Shown here piece by piece: positions 12,101 through 22,543 of a DNA stretch of 64,000 bases. The position numbers and the translations under genes were made by a program. Numbering within the stretch: position 1 is the stretch's first letter; the number at the start of each line of letters is the position of its first letter. Below the pieces are notes generated by a model, which was not told where the DNA came from, did no database searches, and saw only the letters and a program-made list of their open reading frames with translations. This DNA comes from Nissolia schottii (lineage: Eukaryota; Streptophyta; Magnoliopsida; Fabales; Fabaceae): assembly GCA_003254905.1 (NCBI GenBank), contig QANU01066418.1, positions 62,001-126,000 on the forward strand. The letters run 5' to 3'.

Positions 12101-13350
12101 TTCTGTCTATTGCAGCAATCAAGGGCTGGAACTTCCTTCAGTTAGACATCAACAATGCCTTCCTAAATGGTGACCTTGAAGAAGAAGTATACATGGAGAT
12201 GCCCTTGGGTTATCACAGCAAGGGGGAGAATTTGGTGTGCAGGCTGAAAAAATCCATCTATGGGCTTAGGCAGGCCTCCAGGCAGTGGTTCCAAAAGTTT
12301 TCCACTTCCCTGCTAGCAAATGGCTTTACTCAGTCAAAGAATGACTATTCCCTCTTTACTCAAGGTTCAGGGACAACTTTGGTGATTTTATTGGTCTATG
12401 TCGATGATATTATCATCACAAGTGCCTCAAGTGATAGAATTCAGCAGGTTCAACATCAACTTGAAGGCATGTTCAAGCTTAAAGTGCTCGGTGACCTCAG
12501 GTATTTCTTGGGGCTGGAGATTGGAAAGTCAGCTGCTGGAATTTCTCTTTCTCAGCACAAGTACACACTTAGCCTACTTGAGGATACAGGTTTTTTAGAG
12601 GCCAAACCTGAAAATTTGCCAATGGAACCAAAACTGGTCCTGTCTGTCGATGATGGAGATCCTTTGGAGGATGCATCTCAGTATAGAAGGATGATAGGCA
12701 GATTAATGTACTTGACAATCTCAAGGCCAGACATTAGCTACACTGTCAATAAGCTCAGCCAATACATGTCTAATCCGCGGTCCTCACACTTACAGGCTCT
12801 ACATCATTTGCTTAGATACTTAAAGAAGACTCCAGGGCAAGGGATTCTCTTCTCTGCTAAGTCTGAGTTCAGGTTGCAAGCCTATGTAGATGCAGACTGG
12901 GGAGGATGTAAAGACAGCAGGCGTAGCACGACTGGTTTTTGTGTGTTTATAGGTGATTCTCTAGTATCATGGAAGTCAAAGAAACAACCTACGGTTTCCA
13001 GGTCTTCTGCTGAGGCTGAGTACCGAGCATTGGCAAGTGTCACTAGTGAACTTGTTTGGCTCCAAAGTTTCCTTCAGGACTTTGGGATTCAGATAGGCCG
13101 TGCATCGGTGTTTTGTGACAGCCAGGCAGCCATTGCCATTGCCTCTAATCCAGCCTTCCATGAGCGTTCCAAACATATAGAAATTGACTGCCACTTTACA
13201 AGGGACAAGGTCAATGAGGGAGTGATCACTCTCATCCATGTAAAGTCAAAGGACCAAGTTGCTGATTTGCTCACCAAAGCCATTCCTAGGCCTTTGTTTG
13301 AACATCTAGTCTCCAAGTTGGGAATTTTGAACATATATTCTCCAACTTGA
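9124..13350 (+). CDS. Ty1/copia gag-pol polyprotein
   Basis: The 1408-residue frame is complete from ATG to TGA with no stop. An N-terminal gag region of about 240 residues is followed by a CX2CX4HX4C zinc knuckle (CANCGILGHTREQC, about residue 249). Then come an aspartic protease (LDSGATSH, Asp about 358), an integrase (HCDIWGPF about 557, then VDDSTRYTW and SVVERKHQ, consistent with the D,D,E triad), and a reverse transcriptase with YVDD about residue 1092. The RNase H has DADWGG (about 1256), SRSSAEAEYRAL and CDSQAAIAI, and the end TKAIPRPLFEHL...LG is typical. A proline-rich linker with a short repeat (PPQQPPSAP) lies about residue 810-850. The product would form virus-like particles in the cytoplasm and copy and integrate the element. 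The length is normal for the family and there is no sign of decay. Confidence 0.97.
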   Translation: MASQSLEDFTNPYSILTSDGPGLMLVSQQLNGDNYHFWLRSMKMALIAKNKLAFVDGSLPRPADNPVLMASWDRINSIVCSWLLNSVTKDISTSIISHSNAADIWLDLQDRFQQGNGPRIFELKKELATTNQGSLSVTQYYTKLKSIWTELADYRPLISCNCEGTVKFLKFLETELVIGFLMGLDDSYAAIRGQILLMDPIPPINKVFSLVLQEEKQRAVGSNATPQVSFAVRNGQDSKKASSTDRPKCANCGILGHTREQCYKIIGYPPHYKKGKHKSNSAHQVSEVNDSAGSADHSMQLTNAQYQQLLSMLSAQISSAHEPKVDSLKDNSSGNVSDHVLSTYQSFSISNNLTWILDSGATSHITCSLQNFTPSMTVPNSYVSLPNSQKVKVQAIGTVALTNSLKLHNVLFIPDFHVNLISVGALLKHDPYAVIFNTNDCFIQDLSNLRVIGRASLLGGLYLFKATAPSKVLDSSPAVQTFSAELVSDVNSVSHSIWHSRLGYLSNKVLQKIPFSDSNKVVIDSTLCNICPLAKMKRLPYISHNHLAESAFDLIHCDIWGPFHSPTYLGHRYFLTIVDDSTRYTWSYLMKNKSEANQKLVSFIAMVETQFHKVIKQVRSDNAKELALTSFLESKGILHQFSCVQAPQQNSVVERKHQHLLNVARALFFQSKVPLSFWGDCIATATQLINWTPAKIIQYQSPYQKLYAKMPPYDSLRVFGCLCFASTLAAHRTKFQPRAVAAVFIGYPSGYKGYKLYNIHSREIFISRDVVFHESIFPFHQDSAPATQDPFPDTVLPLPQQDILILPPPQQPPSAPENPPHDPPQQPPSAPANPSHDPQLFPMDPPIRRSTRLSRMPSYLSQYHCNSATEPYPISDFFSYAKLQDSYQQFVMQVDAIPEPTFYHQAVVYPQWRQAMKEEIDAMEANATWDLVTLPAGKHKIGCRWVYKIKHKSDGSIDRFKARLVAKGYTQQAGIDYQQTFSPVAKLTSVRILLSIAAIKGWNFLQLDINNAFLNGDLEEEVYMEMPLGYHSKGENLVCRLKKSIYGLRQASRQWFQKFSTSLLANGFTQSKNDYSLFTQGSGTTLVILLVYVDDIIITSASSDRIQQVQHQLEGMFKLKVLGDLRYFLGLEIGKSAAGISLSQHKYTLSLLEDTGFLEAKPENLPMEPKLVLSVDDGDPLEDASQYRRMIGRLMYLTISRPDISYTVNKLSQYMSNPRSSHLQALHHLLRYLKKTPGQGILFSAKSEFRLQAYVDADWGGCKDSRRSTTGFCVFIGDSLVSWKSKKQPTVSRSSAEAEYRALASVTSELVWLQSFLQDFGIQIGRASVFCDSQAAIAIASNPAFHERSKHIEIDCHFTRDKVNEGVITLIHVKSKDQVADLLTKAIPRPLFEHLVSKLGILNIYSPT

Positions 13351-13357
13351 GGGGGAG
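13351..13357 (+). other. Polypurine tract of the copia element
   Basis: GGGGGAG lies between the stop codon of the polyprotein and the first base of the 3' LTR. Its position and composition fit the primer for plus-strand synthesis. Confidence 0.85.
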
Positions 13358-13618
13358 TATTAGACTAAATGAATGTATTTTCATTTCATTTACACTTGCT
13401 ATGTAACTTAGTGATCAAGTAAGTTAGTTTGTATTAGTTACTGCATAACTGTTTTCTGTTATGACAGCAACATGACAGCTTGCACAATGCAAGGCTGTAA
13501 CCGAATCCTAGTGTGTATATATATACATTGCTTGTGAATCAAGAATAACAACACATTATTCATTCAACTCATTTCCAAGCTCTCTCTTCTCAATTCTCTC
13601 TAATTCTCTGATTCAATA
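13358..13618 (+). repeat. 3' LTR of the copia element
   Basis: The 261 bases match the 5' LTR with one substitution. It begins TATTAGAC directly after the polypurine tract and ends GATTCAATA. The sequence after it (ATGGGTAAAT) does not repeat the bases before the 5' LTR. Confidence 0.95.
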
Positions 13619-14270
13619 ATGGGTAAATACTCGGTGATACATGAGAAACCATCAATCTCTAACAAATTAATTATTTTAATGATTTGATTAGTGAAAAGTT
13701 TGTCTAAATCANTGTTTTTGTTTTGTTTTTTGGGTGTCGGCCCATCATCTAGAAGAAAAAGGGAGGGTGGTGATCAAGTAACATACCATGCCATACCAGA
13801 ATCTATTCCCCACTTTTCATGAGCATCGAATCCAATTCCCACTAAACAAAAACAAAAAAGTGAGGAAAGCAAAACTTAGAAACTGAATCATACATACATA
13901 CATACATACATAGATAGGCATGCATGAGTGAATAACCTCTGGAGTCGTGTCACGGCACCAACGTCCAGACAAGTGTAGTGTAGGGCAAGCTTGACTACCA
14001 CTGCAACTACTATAAGTCAAACTTTTTCATAGCAGACTTGACCAACGTCACTGTGGGCAGCGGAGCGTGATAGACGGTAAATAATTGAAGTTCAAGATGC
14101 GATACATGTGCAAGGAAACTAGTGAGAAGTAACTATTATGTTGCAGGGTTTTCAACAAGAAACACAGGAAAGTGAGAGAAAGCGAGATGATGATATTAAT
14201 TTTTGGCTTAGCTAGCTACAAACAAGTACGGCAGCTGTCTCCAGCTTAATTTCCTCTCCTCTCGCATCAT
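13619..14270. other. Intergenic, upstream of the EXORDIUM-like gene
   Basis: No gene is visible. It contains a short ATAC microsatellite near 13890-13911 and one N near 13711. The last few hundred bases should hold the promoter of the downstream gene; I did not recognise defined operators apart from the TATA-like box listed next. Confidence 0.5.
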
Positions 14271-14278
14271 TATTTAAG
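14271..14278 (+). promoter_or_regulatory. TATA-like box of the EXORDIUM-like gene
   Basis: TATTTAAG lies 38 bases before the ATG at 14317. The spacing would give a very short leader that includes a run of CAAG repeats. Base match and position are the only evidence. Confidence 0.4.
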
Positions 14279-14316
14279 TGCCTTGAAGAACACAAGCAAG
14301 CAAGCAAGCAAACAAA

Positions 14317-15479
14317 ATGGCGCCATGGCTCTCCAAGTCCCCCCTCCTCCTCCTCCTCCTCCTTTCCCTATGCTGCTTCCTCCACCCTTCACCAAGCCAT
14401 GGGTTGCAGACACCCAACAACAACCCACAACAACACCACACAAAATACAACCCCAAAGTGCCGCTCTCCTCCTCCAAGTGGTTCGAAGGCTCGTCGGATC
14501 TGGTGAACCTCCGCTACCACATGGGCCCAGTCCTCTCCTCCCCCATCAACATCTACCTCATCTGGTACGGCACCTGGCCCCAATCCCACAAGCTCACCAT
14601 CACCCACTTCCTCCGCTCCATCTCCTCCTCTGCCCTCCCCTCCCCCTCCGTCGCCGACTGGTGGAGCACCCTCTCCCTCTACGCCGACCAGACCGGCTCC
14701 AACGTCTCCCGCCTAGTCACCCTCGCCGCCGAGTACTCCGACCGCCGCTACTCCCACGGCGCCCGCCTCACCCGCCTCTCCATCCAGCAGGTCATCGCCA
14801 CCGCCGTCAAGTCCGCCCCATTCCCGGTGGACCACCGCAACGGGATCTACCTCGTCCTTACGGCGGAGGACGTCGCCGTCGAGGACTTCTGCCGCGCCGT
14901 CTGCGGCTTCCACTACTTCACGTTCCCCTCCATGGTGGGGTACACTCTCCCCTACGCATGGGTCGGCAATTCCGCCAAGCAGTGCCCCGACATGTGCGCC
15001 TATCCGTTCGCCGTGCCGGCTTACATGGCCGGCGGAGGCCCCGGGAAGCTGGCCCCGCCCAACGACGACGTTGGAGTGGACGGCATGATAAGTGTGATAG
15101 GTAAACAAATGTTAATTTGTTATTAATTATTATTATATATGTATATATATATATATTGCATTTGTGGTATAATTGAGGAGTTATAACTGAATATATATAT
15201 ATATATATATATATAGGTCATGAGCTGGCGGAGCTGTCCTCGAATCCACTGGTGAACGCGTGGTATGCGGGGGAAGACCCAACGGCGCCGACAGAGATTG
15301 GGGATCTGTGCGAAGGGCTGTATGGGACGGGGGGAGGGGGAGGGTACATTGGGGAGGTGATGAAGGACAAGAGTGGGAGGACCTTTAACGTGAATGGGGA
15401 GAGTGATAGGAGGTTCTTGCTTCAGTGGCTTTGGAGCCCTCTTCTTAAGGCTTGCTACGGTCCTAATGCTTTGGATTAG
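14317..15479 (+). CDS. EXORDIUM-like / phosphate-induced (PHI-1) family secreted protein
   Basis: Exons are 14317-15100 and 15217-15479, joined by a GT-AG intron of 116 bases rich in TA repeats. The join gives 348 residues. An N-terminal signal peptide is clear (a run of leucines ending near PSPSHG, about residue 28). The mature part has the family blocks SSKWFEGSSDLVNLRYHMGP, INIYLIWYGTW, FPSMVGYTLPYAWVGNSAKQCP, then GHELAELSSNPLVNAWYAG at the exon junction and FNVNG near the end. EXORDIUM proteins are extracellular and in Arabidopsis some members promote growth through brassinosteroid or carbon-status responses; their biochemistry is unknown. The HELAE motif looks like a metal site but this is not established. 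Exon 1 is far richer in GC than its surroundings. The family is certain; which EXL member it is remains open. Confidence 0.93.
15101..15216 (+). other. TA-rich intron of the EXORDIUM-like gene
   Basis: The intron has donor GTAAAC and acceptor ATATATAG. Two TA microsatellites fill much of it. The length is close to the usual minimum for plant introns, and splicing here keeps the frame through GHELAEL. Confidence 0.9.
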
Positions 15480-16017
15480 GACTAATTGCACCCCTCTACC
15501 TACACTTCGGGTTACATACATACATACATACATTGATTGACTATTTATTTTTCTGTTTTAGTGGAAATCTACAAGTTAAACAGTATATTGTACAATGGCA
15601 TGTATGTAATGCATTTTTTTACCCTTTTTTTTTTATATTTAATGTTCCCTTACTTGTGGAACTTCGTACCACGAATAAGTAATTAATATAGTGACCTAGC
15701 TAGGAAGGAATGCTTTTGTTGAGTGATCCCCATTGCCTGTATCCACCAGGACAAACAACATCAATTGCATGTTAATTTGCTGCAGCTCCGAAGGATGAGT
15801 GCCAGAGTTGATGATTTGGACAGATATATCATATATGAAATCAATAAACATACTGATAATGAGTTGTCTTAGAATAATGTACAAGTCTACGAGTGACTTG
15901 CACCTAGTATATAGGACAAATATGTCATCCACGCACATTAATAAAATTAAGCCTATCAAGAATTAAATGGGATGTACCCGTATATATAAACCATCTCACG
16001 AATTTGTTGAGACTTTT
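15480..16017. other. Intergenic, 3' of the EXORDIUM-like gene
   Basis: This should contain the 3' untranslated region and polyadenylation signals. The T-rich and AATAA-like stretches near 15540-15690 are compatible, but no single signal stands out. I see no other feature. Confidence 0.4.
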
Positions 16018-16135
16018 AGATTGCGTTTAGTTGCTCAAACATCATGACACATAGATGTAAGAATACAGACATAAAAAATAAGAAGATATATTAGTCTTGT
16101 ATTTTGTTTGATAACAGTGTATAACAGTGTATAAG

Positions 16136-16173
<38 letters not shown>

Positions 16174-16363
16174 TTTGTTTGGTTTAATAGAGGTAAGACA
16201 GAAATTACATTCTAAATGACTTAAAATATCTTCATTGTATTAATTTAATAAAACAAAACACATTATTCTCCGTGTCTCATCAAAACAGAAGTATAAAAAA
16301 TATATTAATTTTCTGTCCTGAGACACAAATTTTTATACATGTCTCAACAACCAAATGCAACCT
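16018..16363. mobile_element. MITE-like element, copy A
   Basis: The ends are imperfect inverted repeats (AGATTGCGTTTAGTTG at the left and the complement of AGGTTGCATTTGGTTG at the right). Inside are a CA/TA microsatellite (about 16139-16172), an AAATGACTTAAAA block and a CTGAGACACAAATTTTTATA block near the right end. The same internal blocks occur in the element at 60769-61092, so this is a repeat family. It has no coding capacity. I could not define the target duplication, so the superfamily is open. Confidence 0.6.
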
Positions 16364-18620
16364 AAGGGACCCCAAATCGATTGCCCAAATTGACCATCTT
16401 GCACGTAAGCATATATAGATTTTGTTAATAACCAAGAAGTGCAGCATGGTGGTAACTCACCATGTTCCTTAATTATGTTGGTGCGTGTTTGATCTTCATT
16501 TATGAGAATGAAAAAATATTTCTTAACTAACAATCTACCATTTTGTGTGAGTTCAAATATGTGAAAAGATTACCACTATTATGAACATCTTAGGTGGACC
16601 AAATATATATACACGCGCGCCCCTAAGTCTATGCTTTCCACCAAGTGATTAGGTTACTACTATTCAAACTAATATTGTACATTTTATTTATTATAATCAT
16701 ATGCAGACTTGCATGAAGATCAAATAATGCAAAAAAAAAAAAAAAAAAAAGTTTACTACAAACAGAATTCCCATACATACGCCTATATATAGGCACATGG
16801 GAATGATGACATTTTGATTGGATGGAGTTTGGCTGGTAGGAAGAGGCTAGGCAAGCAAATTAGTGTTGTGCCTTTTGTGAGGCATGAGTACAATATGGGC
16901 CACGGAAAAAGGAAATAATTGTAAAAAAATTTTAAATCAACCATAAAATTAGACAATTATACATTGACAAATGAAATTTAATAAGAAGACAAAATTATTG
17001 TATAATGTAAAAGTATATAAAATTTATATGTAATTAAAATTGACTCTATTTTACTGTTAAGGTAACTTAGACCATGATCATAAGACCTCCCATTCCAATA
17101 TCACTATTTCGACTAGTACCAACCAACCAAATACCAACTGGGACCCATTTTTTTTGGAAATTATGTGTTGTCCACAGCTAATAACGAGGGACCTCCCGTC
17201 ATAGTCCATAAAAGCACAACCATCACCTCGAGTGGTAACAGGTAATATTGATATTTGTACAACTTTTATAAATAAATTTAAAAGGATATCTTTAAATACA
17301 ATCACCAAAACATCAACATTAAAATAAAAAAAAGAAATAAATTAAAATTCACTTTTAACCAATATTTAAAAGGAGAATTCATGATATATCTTAAAATATG
17401 CAGTACTACATATTACAAACAAGCTAAGTACTACATATTACAAAAAAGCTAAGTTCTTGATTTCTAATATTTTCCGTCATCCCTCTTTTTTAAGGCCTCA
17501 TTGATGAGCATTAATGGAATGCAGTTTGAATTCTGGTGAGGCCAAAGGAATGAAGAACAGGACTTTGGTGGTTGAGATCTCTCCTTATTGGTCAAAGAGG
17601 AATAGTAAGCTAAGATTTAAAGATCTTGAAGGTTTGGCCTCCAATCTAGCAATGCTTGTCTGGCAATCACTGAAAGAAAAATTATATTTGATTTAATCAC
17701 AGCATGTGAAATATTAACAATTTCATAGTGATAGAGAAGAGAAATTTTTACCTGGAATTGAAGGAGTGGAGGCCATTTTGTTTAGTGCCTGCAGAGAAGA
17801 GAAATGGAGCAAAAATAGAAGGAGAGGAAGAGTTTCTCACCAAGCTCTGTGTCAGGATTCACTAGGCAGCCAAGAGCGCATTTTAATTTTTATTCTTAAT
17901 AGGGAGAATAAAAAACTGACACAGAGTAGGCGAATGGACTCTTCTATATATTAGACAATGATAGACCTAGCCCACCTATCATCAGCTAGTCCAACACATG
18001 TATACATTATTTTTCTGGTAAATAATTTAATCTGGACAAAAAACACTAATTTATACATGTCTATAAAATAATTATTATTATAATTATTTGAACAATCACT
18101 AGTCAGAGAGTCGAGAGACTAAGTATAGTACTTGGCGGCGTGTATAGTATTCAGATATTTCTCCCTCCTTTGTTGTTGACGTGGCCAAGTCTCTTAAGAG
18201 GGTTATGTAGAAAGGTTACACTGAAAGGTTTTTGATGGATCTGATATTTATTTAAAAGATTAAAATAAAATAGAGGTTTATGACAGAAAGTGGGATCATA
18301 TTTTTTTCTCTTAATTTCTTTTGGTCCCGTCAATGTATCCTCTTTGTGTAAACCAAGTTTTCTAGGCACTGCATGCATTACTGCATGGACTCTGTCTTTG
18401 TTATCTTGGAGTAGATTTCACAATGTAATATTGCCTCATATGCTTGATTAATGCCAGAGATTTATCATGATTAAATACATAAAAGAGTACCACTAAAAAA
18501 TAATTGTCATTAACTTTTTACAAAACAACGAGAAAGATTATTGAATGAAGTTATATAATTCATTTACATATCATCTAAACACACACACATATCTGTGTGT
18601 ATGTATATATACTTTTTTTT
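16364..18620. other. Intergenic DNA, no gene recognised
   Basis: The stretch is AT-rich with an A run at 16731-16750 and a direct duplication of about 26 bases (CAGTACTACATATTACAAA type) near 17400-17455. Open frames here, such as 17514-17696 and 17766-17954, are short and match nothing I know. The region 17510-17950 is somewhat richer in GC and could be a remnant of something transcribed, but I cannot name it. Confidence 0.4.
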
Positions 18621-19553
18621 GCGTTGTCTTTGATACAACGAGTTATATTTTTTGGGTATGGTACAAAAAGTTTAAATTACCATTGATTTAATAATTTAAA
18701 ATGTTTGACAATTGAGATTGAATTAACAACAATTATTATAATGCATCACTTAATATAAAGTACACTATACATCATTTTATCCCATCCATTCATAAACATG
18801 TTACACAAGATTATTATCATGGAGTTGTTGCACAATAAGGTTTTTATAATTCCACAAAATCATCCTCTTCCTCTCTTCAGATGCCACTACCATCATCTCC
18901 GGTCACCAAACACCATAATCTCCGACCACTATCGTCTCCGGCCACCACTGACCATCGTGCCAATCGCCATATATCTGCTTCACCCTCATCATTTTCCTGC
19001 TTCATTACCATCGTACCCAAAAATCATCAACAACATCAACCCAAAAAATATCAATCTTCATCATCAATAAAAACCCATAATTTAATGAAGATTCTTTACA
19101 CACAAAAATCTAGAACCAAAAGTCCAGAACTTATGACTACAAGCATGCAATAATGATTCAACAAAATAAACCAAGAACTCAAAAGTCTTGTCCTTCATGG
19201 CTATGGTTTTATTTTTTACAAAGTTCATAATACTCATCAAGATGAGGATGAGGAAAAGGATCAAGAAATCCAAATACAAAAAGCTACAAAAAAAAGGAAA
19301 TAAAATCGAAACAACCTAAAACATAGGCACAATCAAACAACCAATAGTTCTCAAATCAAATAGATCCGAGATTAAATCAAACAGACACCACCAAGATCTT
19401 CAACACACGAACCCAATATTAGTGTGGTCTATTATTTTTGTGTAATTTTGACCATAAGATGAAATGGTGCATGATATATTTAATTTTAATATATACATTA
19501 TAGCACCTATTGTACCATACCCAAAACATCACTGGTTGTACCAAAGACATTGC
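18621..19553. mobile_element. Non-autonomous DNA transposon with long terminal inverted repeats
   Basis: The left end reads GCGTTGTCTTTGATACAAC and then TTTTTTGGGTATGGTAC. The right end is its imperfect complement, reading inward as GCAATGTCTTTGGTACAAC and TTTTGGGTATGGTAC. The repeats are about 45 bases and AT-rich similarity may extend further in. The middle (about 18880-19080) is a CCACCATC/CTCCGGC-rich segment of different composition, reminiscent of a captured gene piece as in Pack-MULEs. No transposase is visible. No clear target duplication was found. Confidence 0.55.
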
Positions 19554-19869
19554 CATCAATTATATCGTGGTTATTGATATTCACCAAGATAAAGTAATGT
19601 TATAATGTGGTATAAGATCATTTCAAGCACAAAAGTATGCTTTTTATTTTTTGGTCCGAAGCACAAAAATATTTGGGCCTTAGTAGCAAGTTGTGATGGG
19701 CCTCGGACCCAAAAGGAAGCCCAGCGAACTCAAATCGCATCTCAAACTTGTCCAAAAAAGAGGAAATCGCATCAAACCCAAAAGAAAAAGAAAAATGAAG
19801 ATAGAAATCCCATCGCAAATTCAAAACTCAAATCCCCGAAGCAGGACACAACCTAACATAGAGAGAGAG

Positions 19870-22543
19870 ATGCAGAAGCGGGAGCAGGGAAAGTCTGGTG
19901 GAACCTCCGGTGGCGGGTCGGCGCCACCGGCGAAGAGAGGCCGCCCATTCGGAAGCGGCAACAACAGTGCCGCAGCAGCAGCAGCGGCAGCGGCCGCCGC
20001 CGCCGCCGCTGATTCGGCGGCTCCGTCAACCCTTCTTGGTCCTTCCCTTCACGTTCATAGCTCCTTTGCCGGTTAGTTCTTAGCTTCTTCTCGTTACGCA
20101 TCTATTGCAGATTCCGAACATTTCATCTCCCGTTACCGTGTGTTTCAAGTTGTCTTGCATCAATTGCTTTTTCTATCTAAAAGAATGTTATCTTTTAATG
20201 TGAACTTGCTTGAATGATGCACCGCGTAGTTTGAACTTAAAAGAAAATTGAGGGTTACTGTTAATGCAGTATCATAGAACAGTTTCTAATCACTCAGAGG
20301 ACCATGGAGCTTGGAACAATTTCCTTCGTTAGAGACCTAGGTCTTAGAGTTATAGGTTAAGCAGGAAGTTACGGTTTTAGGATTTTTTTTTTTTTTTTAA
20401 AGATAATAGAAGTAATGTTGATTTTCTTAGTCTGTTGTTTACGATAACTTGTCTCCTCTTCTCTTCCAGATCAAAATAACAAAAGAATTGTTTTGGCACT
20501 TCAAAGTGGTCTGAAGAGTGAACTGACTTGGGCGTTGAATACTCTTACGTTGCTCTCCTTTAAAGAAAAGGATGATATGCGCAAAGATGCAACTCCACTT
20601 GCGAAAATTCTGGGTTTGCTTGATGCACTTCTTCAAGTTGTATGTGCCACTAATCTTTGTTTTTACTATACTGCTGGCATTTTTGTTTTTCTGTATAAAA
20701 GTGTTTGAACAAGATTTGTTGAAAATCTTCCTGTATTTGTTATCCTTTTAATACTCTCTGGTGTATTAATTGAAACAGATAGATGATTGGCGTGACATAG
20801 CACTCCCGAAGCATCTAGTTAAGACATCCAGGGTCAGGTCATTAGGTGCAAATTCCGTTGTAACTGGATTTGGGAACGAATATCAGGCATTGGGCTCAAC
20901 TGTTACTCACCACCGCCCTGGGTAAATCTGCTGTTCTCAAACATCACCTTTGGTTTTGAGTTTCTAATTTTCAAAGGGATTATGTCTGTTTTGGGGATCG
21001 GGTGGAAGTGAATTTGAATTTGATTGTAGGATAGTACTGTTAATGCAGATTAGGATCTGGCTCTACTGGTACAGAATCAACACAGCAGAATGGTCTCACA
21101 AAGTCTCGTTTTTCGGAGTTGGGGTTTGATGAAGATAGTCTCTTTAATTTAGATGATGAAGGGCGAGCAGAAAAACAGCAGTGTGCTGTTGCTGCTTCAA
21201 ATATCATCAGGAACTTCTCTTTCATGCCAGACAATGAAGTTATAATGGCCCAGCATCGTCATTGCTTGGAAACAGCATTCCAATGCATAGAAGATCATAT
21301 CATAGGTGAGAGTTGTTGCTTGTTGAATCTGAAGTGTTTGTTTTTATTTTTCCACATATAGTTCTCATGATAGTGTTACCTAGATTGTCTAAGTTGTACT
21401 TTTTTTGGTTGATTCCTTAACAAGTGCCTGTAGCAAAAGCACCCTTAATTTTATTGTTAGTGTAAAGTTTTTTGACACTACCTTCCAATCATTTATTGGC
21501 TTATTGCCGTGTCACAAAAGAATTTGTAGTGTTTTGTAATATATTGTCTCTGAAATGTTCATAATGTCAATAGAGGATGAAGAACTTGTCACAAATGCTC
21601 TAGAGACAATTGTTAACTTGGCTCCGTTACTGGACCTTCGAATATTTAGCTCATTGAAGCCATCATTTATTAAAATAACGTAAGTTATTTCATATACTTT
21701 TAATCTTCTTTTTTTTTTTTTTTGCATGCCACCCTAATCCTCTTTGTTACTGATTGATGGACCGTTGTATTCCGTACAGAGAGAAACGTGCAGTTCAGGC
21801 CATTATGGGTATGTTGGAATCTACAGTCAAAGCCTGGCATTGTGCAGCTGCTGAATTACTTGGGCGTTTGATCATTAATCCTGACAATGAGCCATTCTTG
21901 CTTCCATTTTTTCCGCAGGTTAAACTTCTTCAATGCTTGTCAACCTTGTTAATTTGTTGCATGCACTAGAAAAACGTAATTAACACTGCTTGATTACTGC
22001 AGATACACAGGCGTTTAATTGATCTCATCAGCTTACCAGCATTAGATGCACAGGCAGCTGCTATTGGTGCTCTATATAACCTTGCTGAAGTTAATATGGA
22101 CTGTAGGTTGAAGATTGCTAGCGAGAGATGGTAATTTCTTCATTCCTTTTTCTTGTATATAATACATATTAGATATTTGTGGTACTGTTAAAAGATAAAA
22201 CCTTGATAGGGTAATTTTCTTTAATTTGTCATTAAGAAACTTGTAAATAAATTATCACACTGAGTGGTCAGAGTTCGTCAAACTCAGGGCAATAGATCGA
22301 TTGCTTAAAGTGATAAAGACGCCGCATCCCGTTCCAGAAGTTTGCCGGAAAGCTGCCATGATATTGGAGAGTCTTGTCTCTGAGCCACAAAATAGAACCT
22401 TGTTGCTAGCCTATGAGAATGCTTTTGCAGAGATACTTTTCACAGACAGCAGATATTCTGATACTTTTGCAAGGATATTGTATGAACTAACGTCTAGGCC
22501 AAATAACAAAGTGGCAACAGCTCGTGGCATCTGGGGCATGTAA
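19870..22543 (+). CDS. LFR: Armadillo-repeat protein LFR (LEAF AND FLOWER RELATED)
   Basis: Eight exons join to 466 residues: 19870-20071, 20470-20639, 20779-20921, 21049-21305, 21574-21679, 21780-21918, 22003-22130 and 22288-22543. All introns are GT-AG and all joins keep the frame. The N-terminus MQKREQGKSGG, PPAKRGRPFGSG, an alanine run and the HVHSSFADQNNKRIVLALQ block match the plant LFR family. Then follow armadillo-type helices, for example IIRNFSFMPDNEVIMAQHRH, AAELLGRLIINPDNEPF and LLKVIKTPHPVPEVCRKAA, and the end RGIWGM. The length is close to Arabidopsis LFR. In Arabidopsis LFR is nuclear, is needed for leaf and flower development and associates with SWI/SNF chromatin remodelling. 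The frame is open upstream to 19693, but the family start is the ATG at 19870. No defects are seen. A piece of exon 7 is duplicated near 53120. Confidence 0.96.

Larger units (their letters stand above)
8587..13618 (+). mobile_element. Intact Ty1/copia LTR retrotransposon, about 5.0 kb
   Basis: The element has two 261-base LTRs with one difference (G at 8739, A at 13510), a tRNA-Met-type primer binding site directly after the 5' LTR, one uninterrupted gag-pol frame and a GGGGGAG polypurine tract directly before the 3' LTR. All parts needed for autonomous movement are present. Order of domains (gag, protease, integrase, reverse transcriptase, RNase H) is that of copia. The short LTRs and sequence style suggest the Ale/Retrofit lineage, which is inference. 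Two oddities are LTR ends TATTAG...TCAATA instead of TG...CA, and no duplicated target site (GATTG on the left, ATGGG on the right). Confidence 0.95.

Noticed and set aside
8582..13623. Target duplication for the copia element
   Set aside because: I tried GATTG against ATGGG and shifted frames by one to three bases; no match of four or more bases was found.
14283..15104. 273-codon proline- and arginine-rich open frame
   Set aside because: It overlaps exon 1 of the EXORDIUM-like gene in another frame and results from its high GC content.
19693..19869. N-terminal extension of LFR from an upstream ATG
   Set aside because: The frame is open, but the family begins at MQKRE (19870) and the extension is lysine-rich low-complexity sequence.
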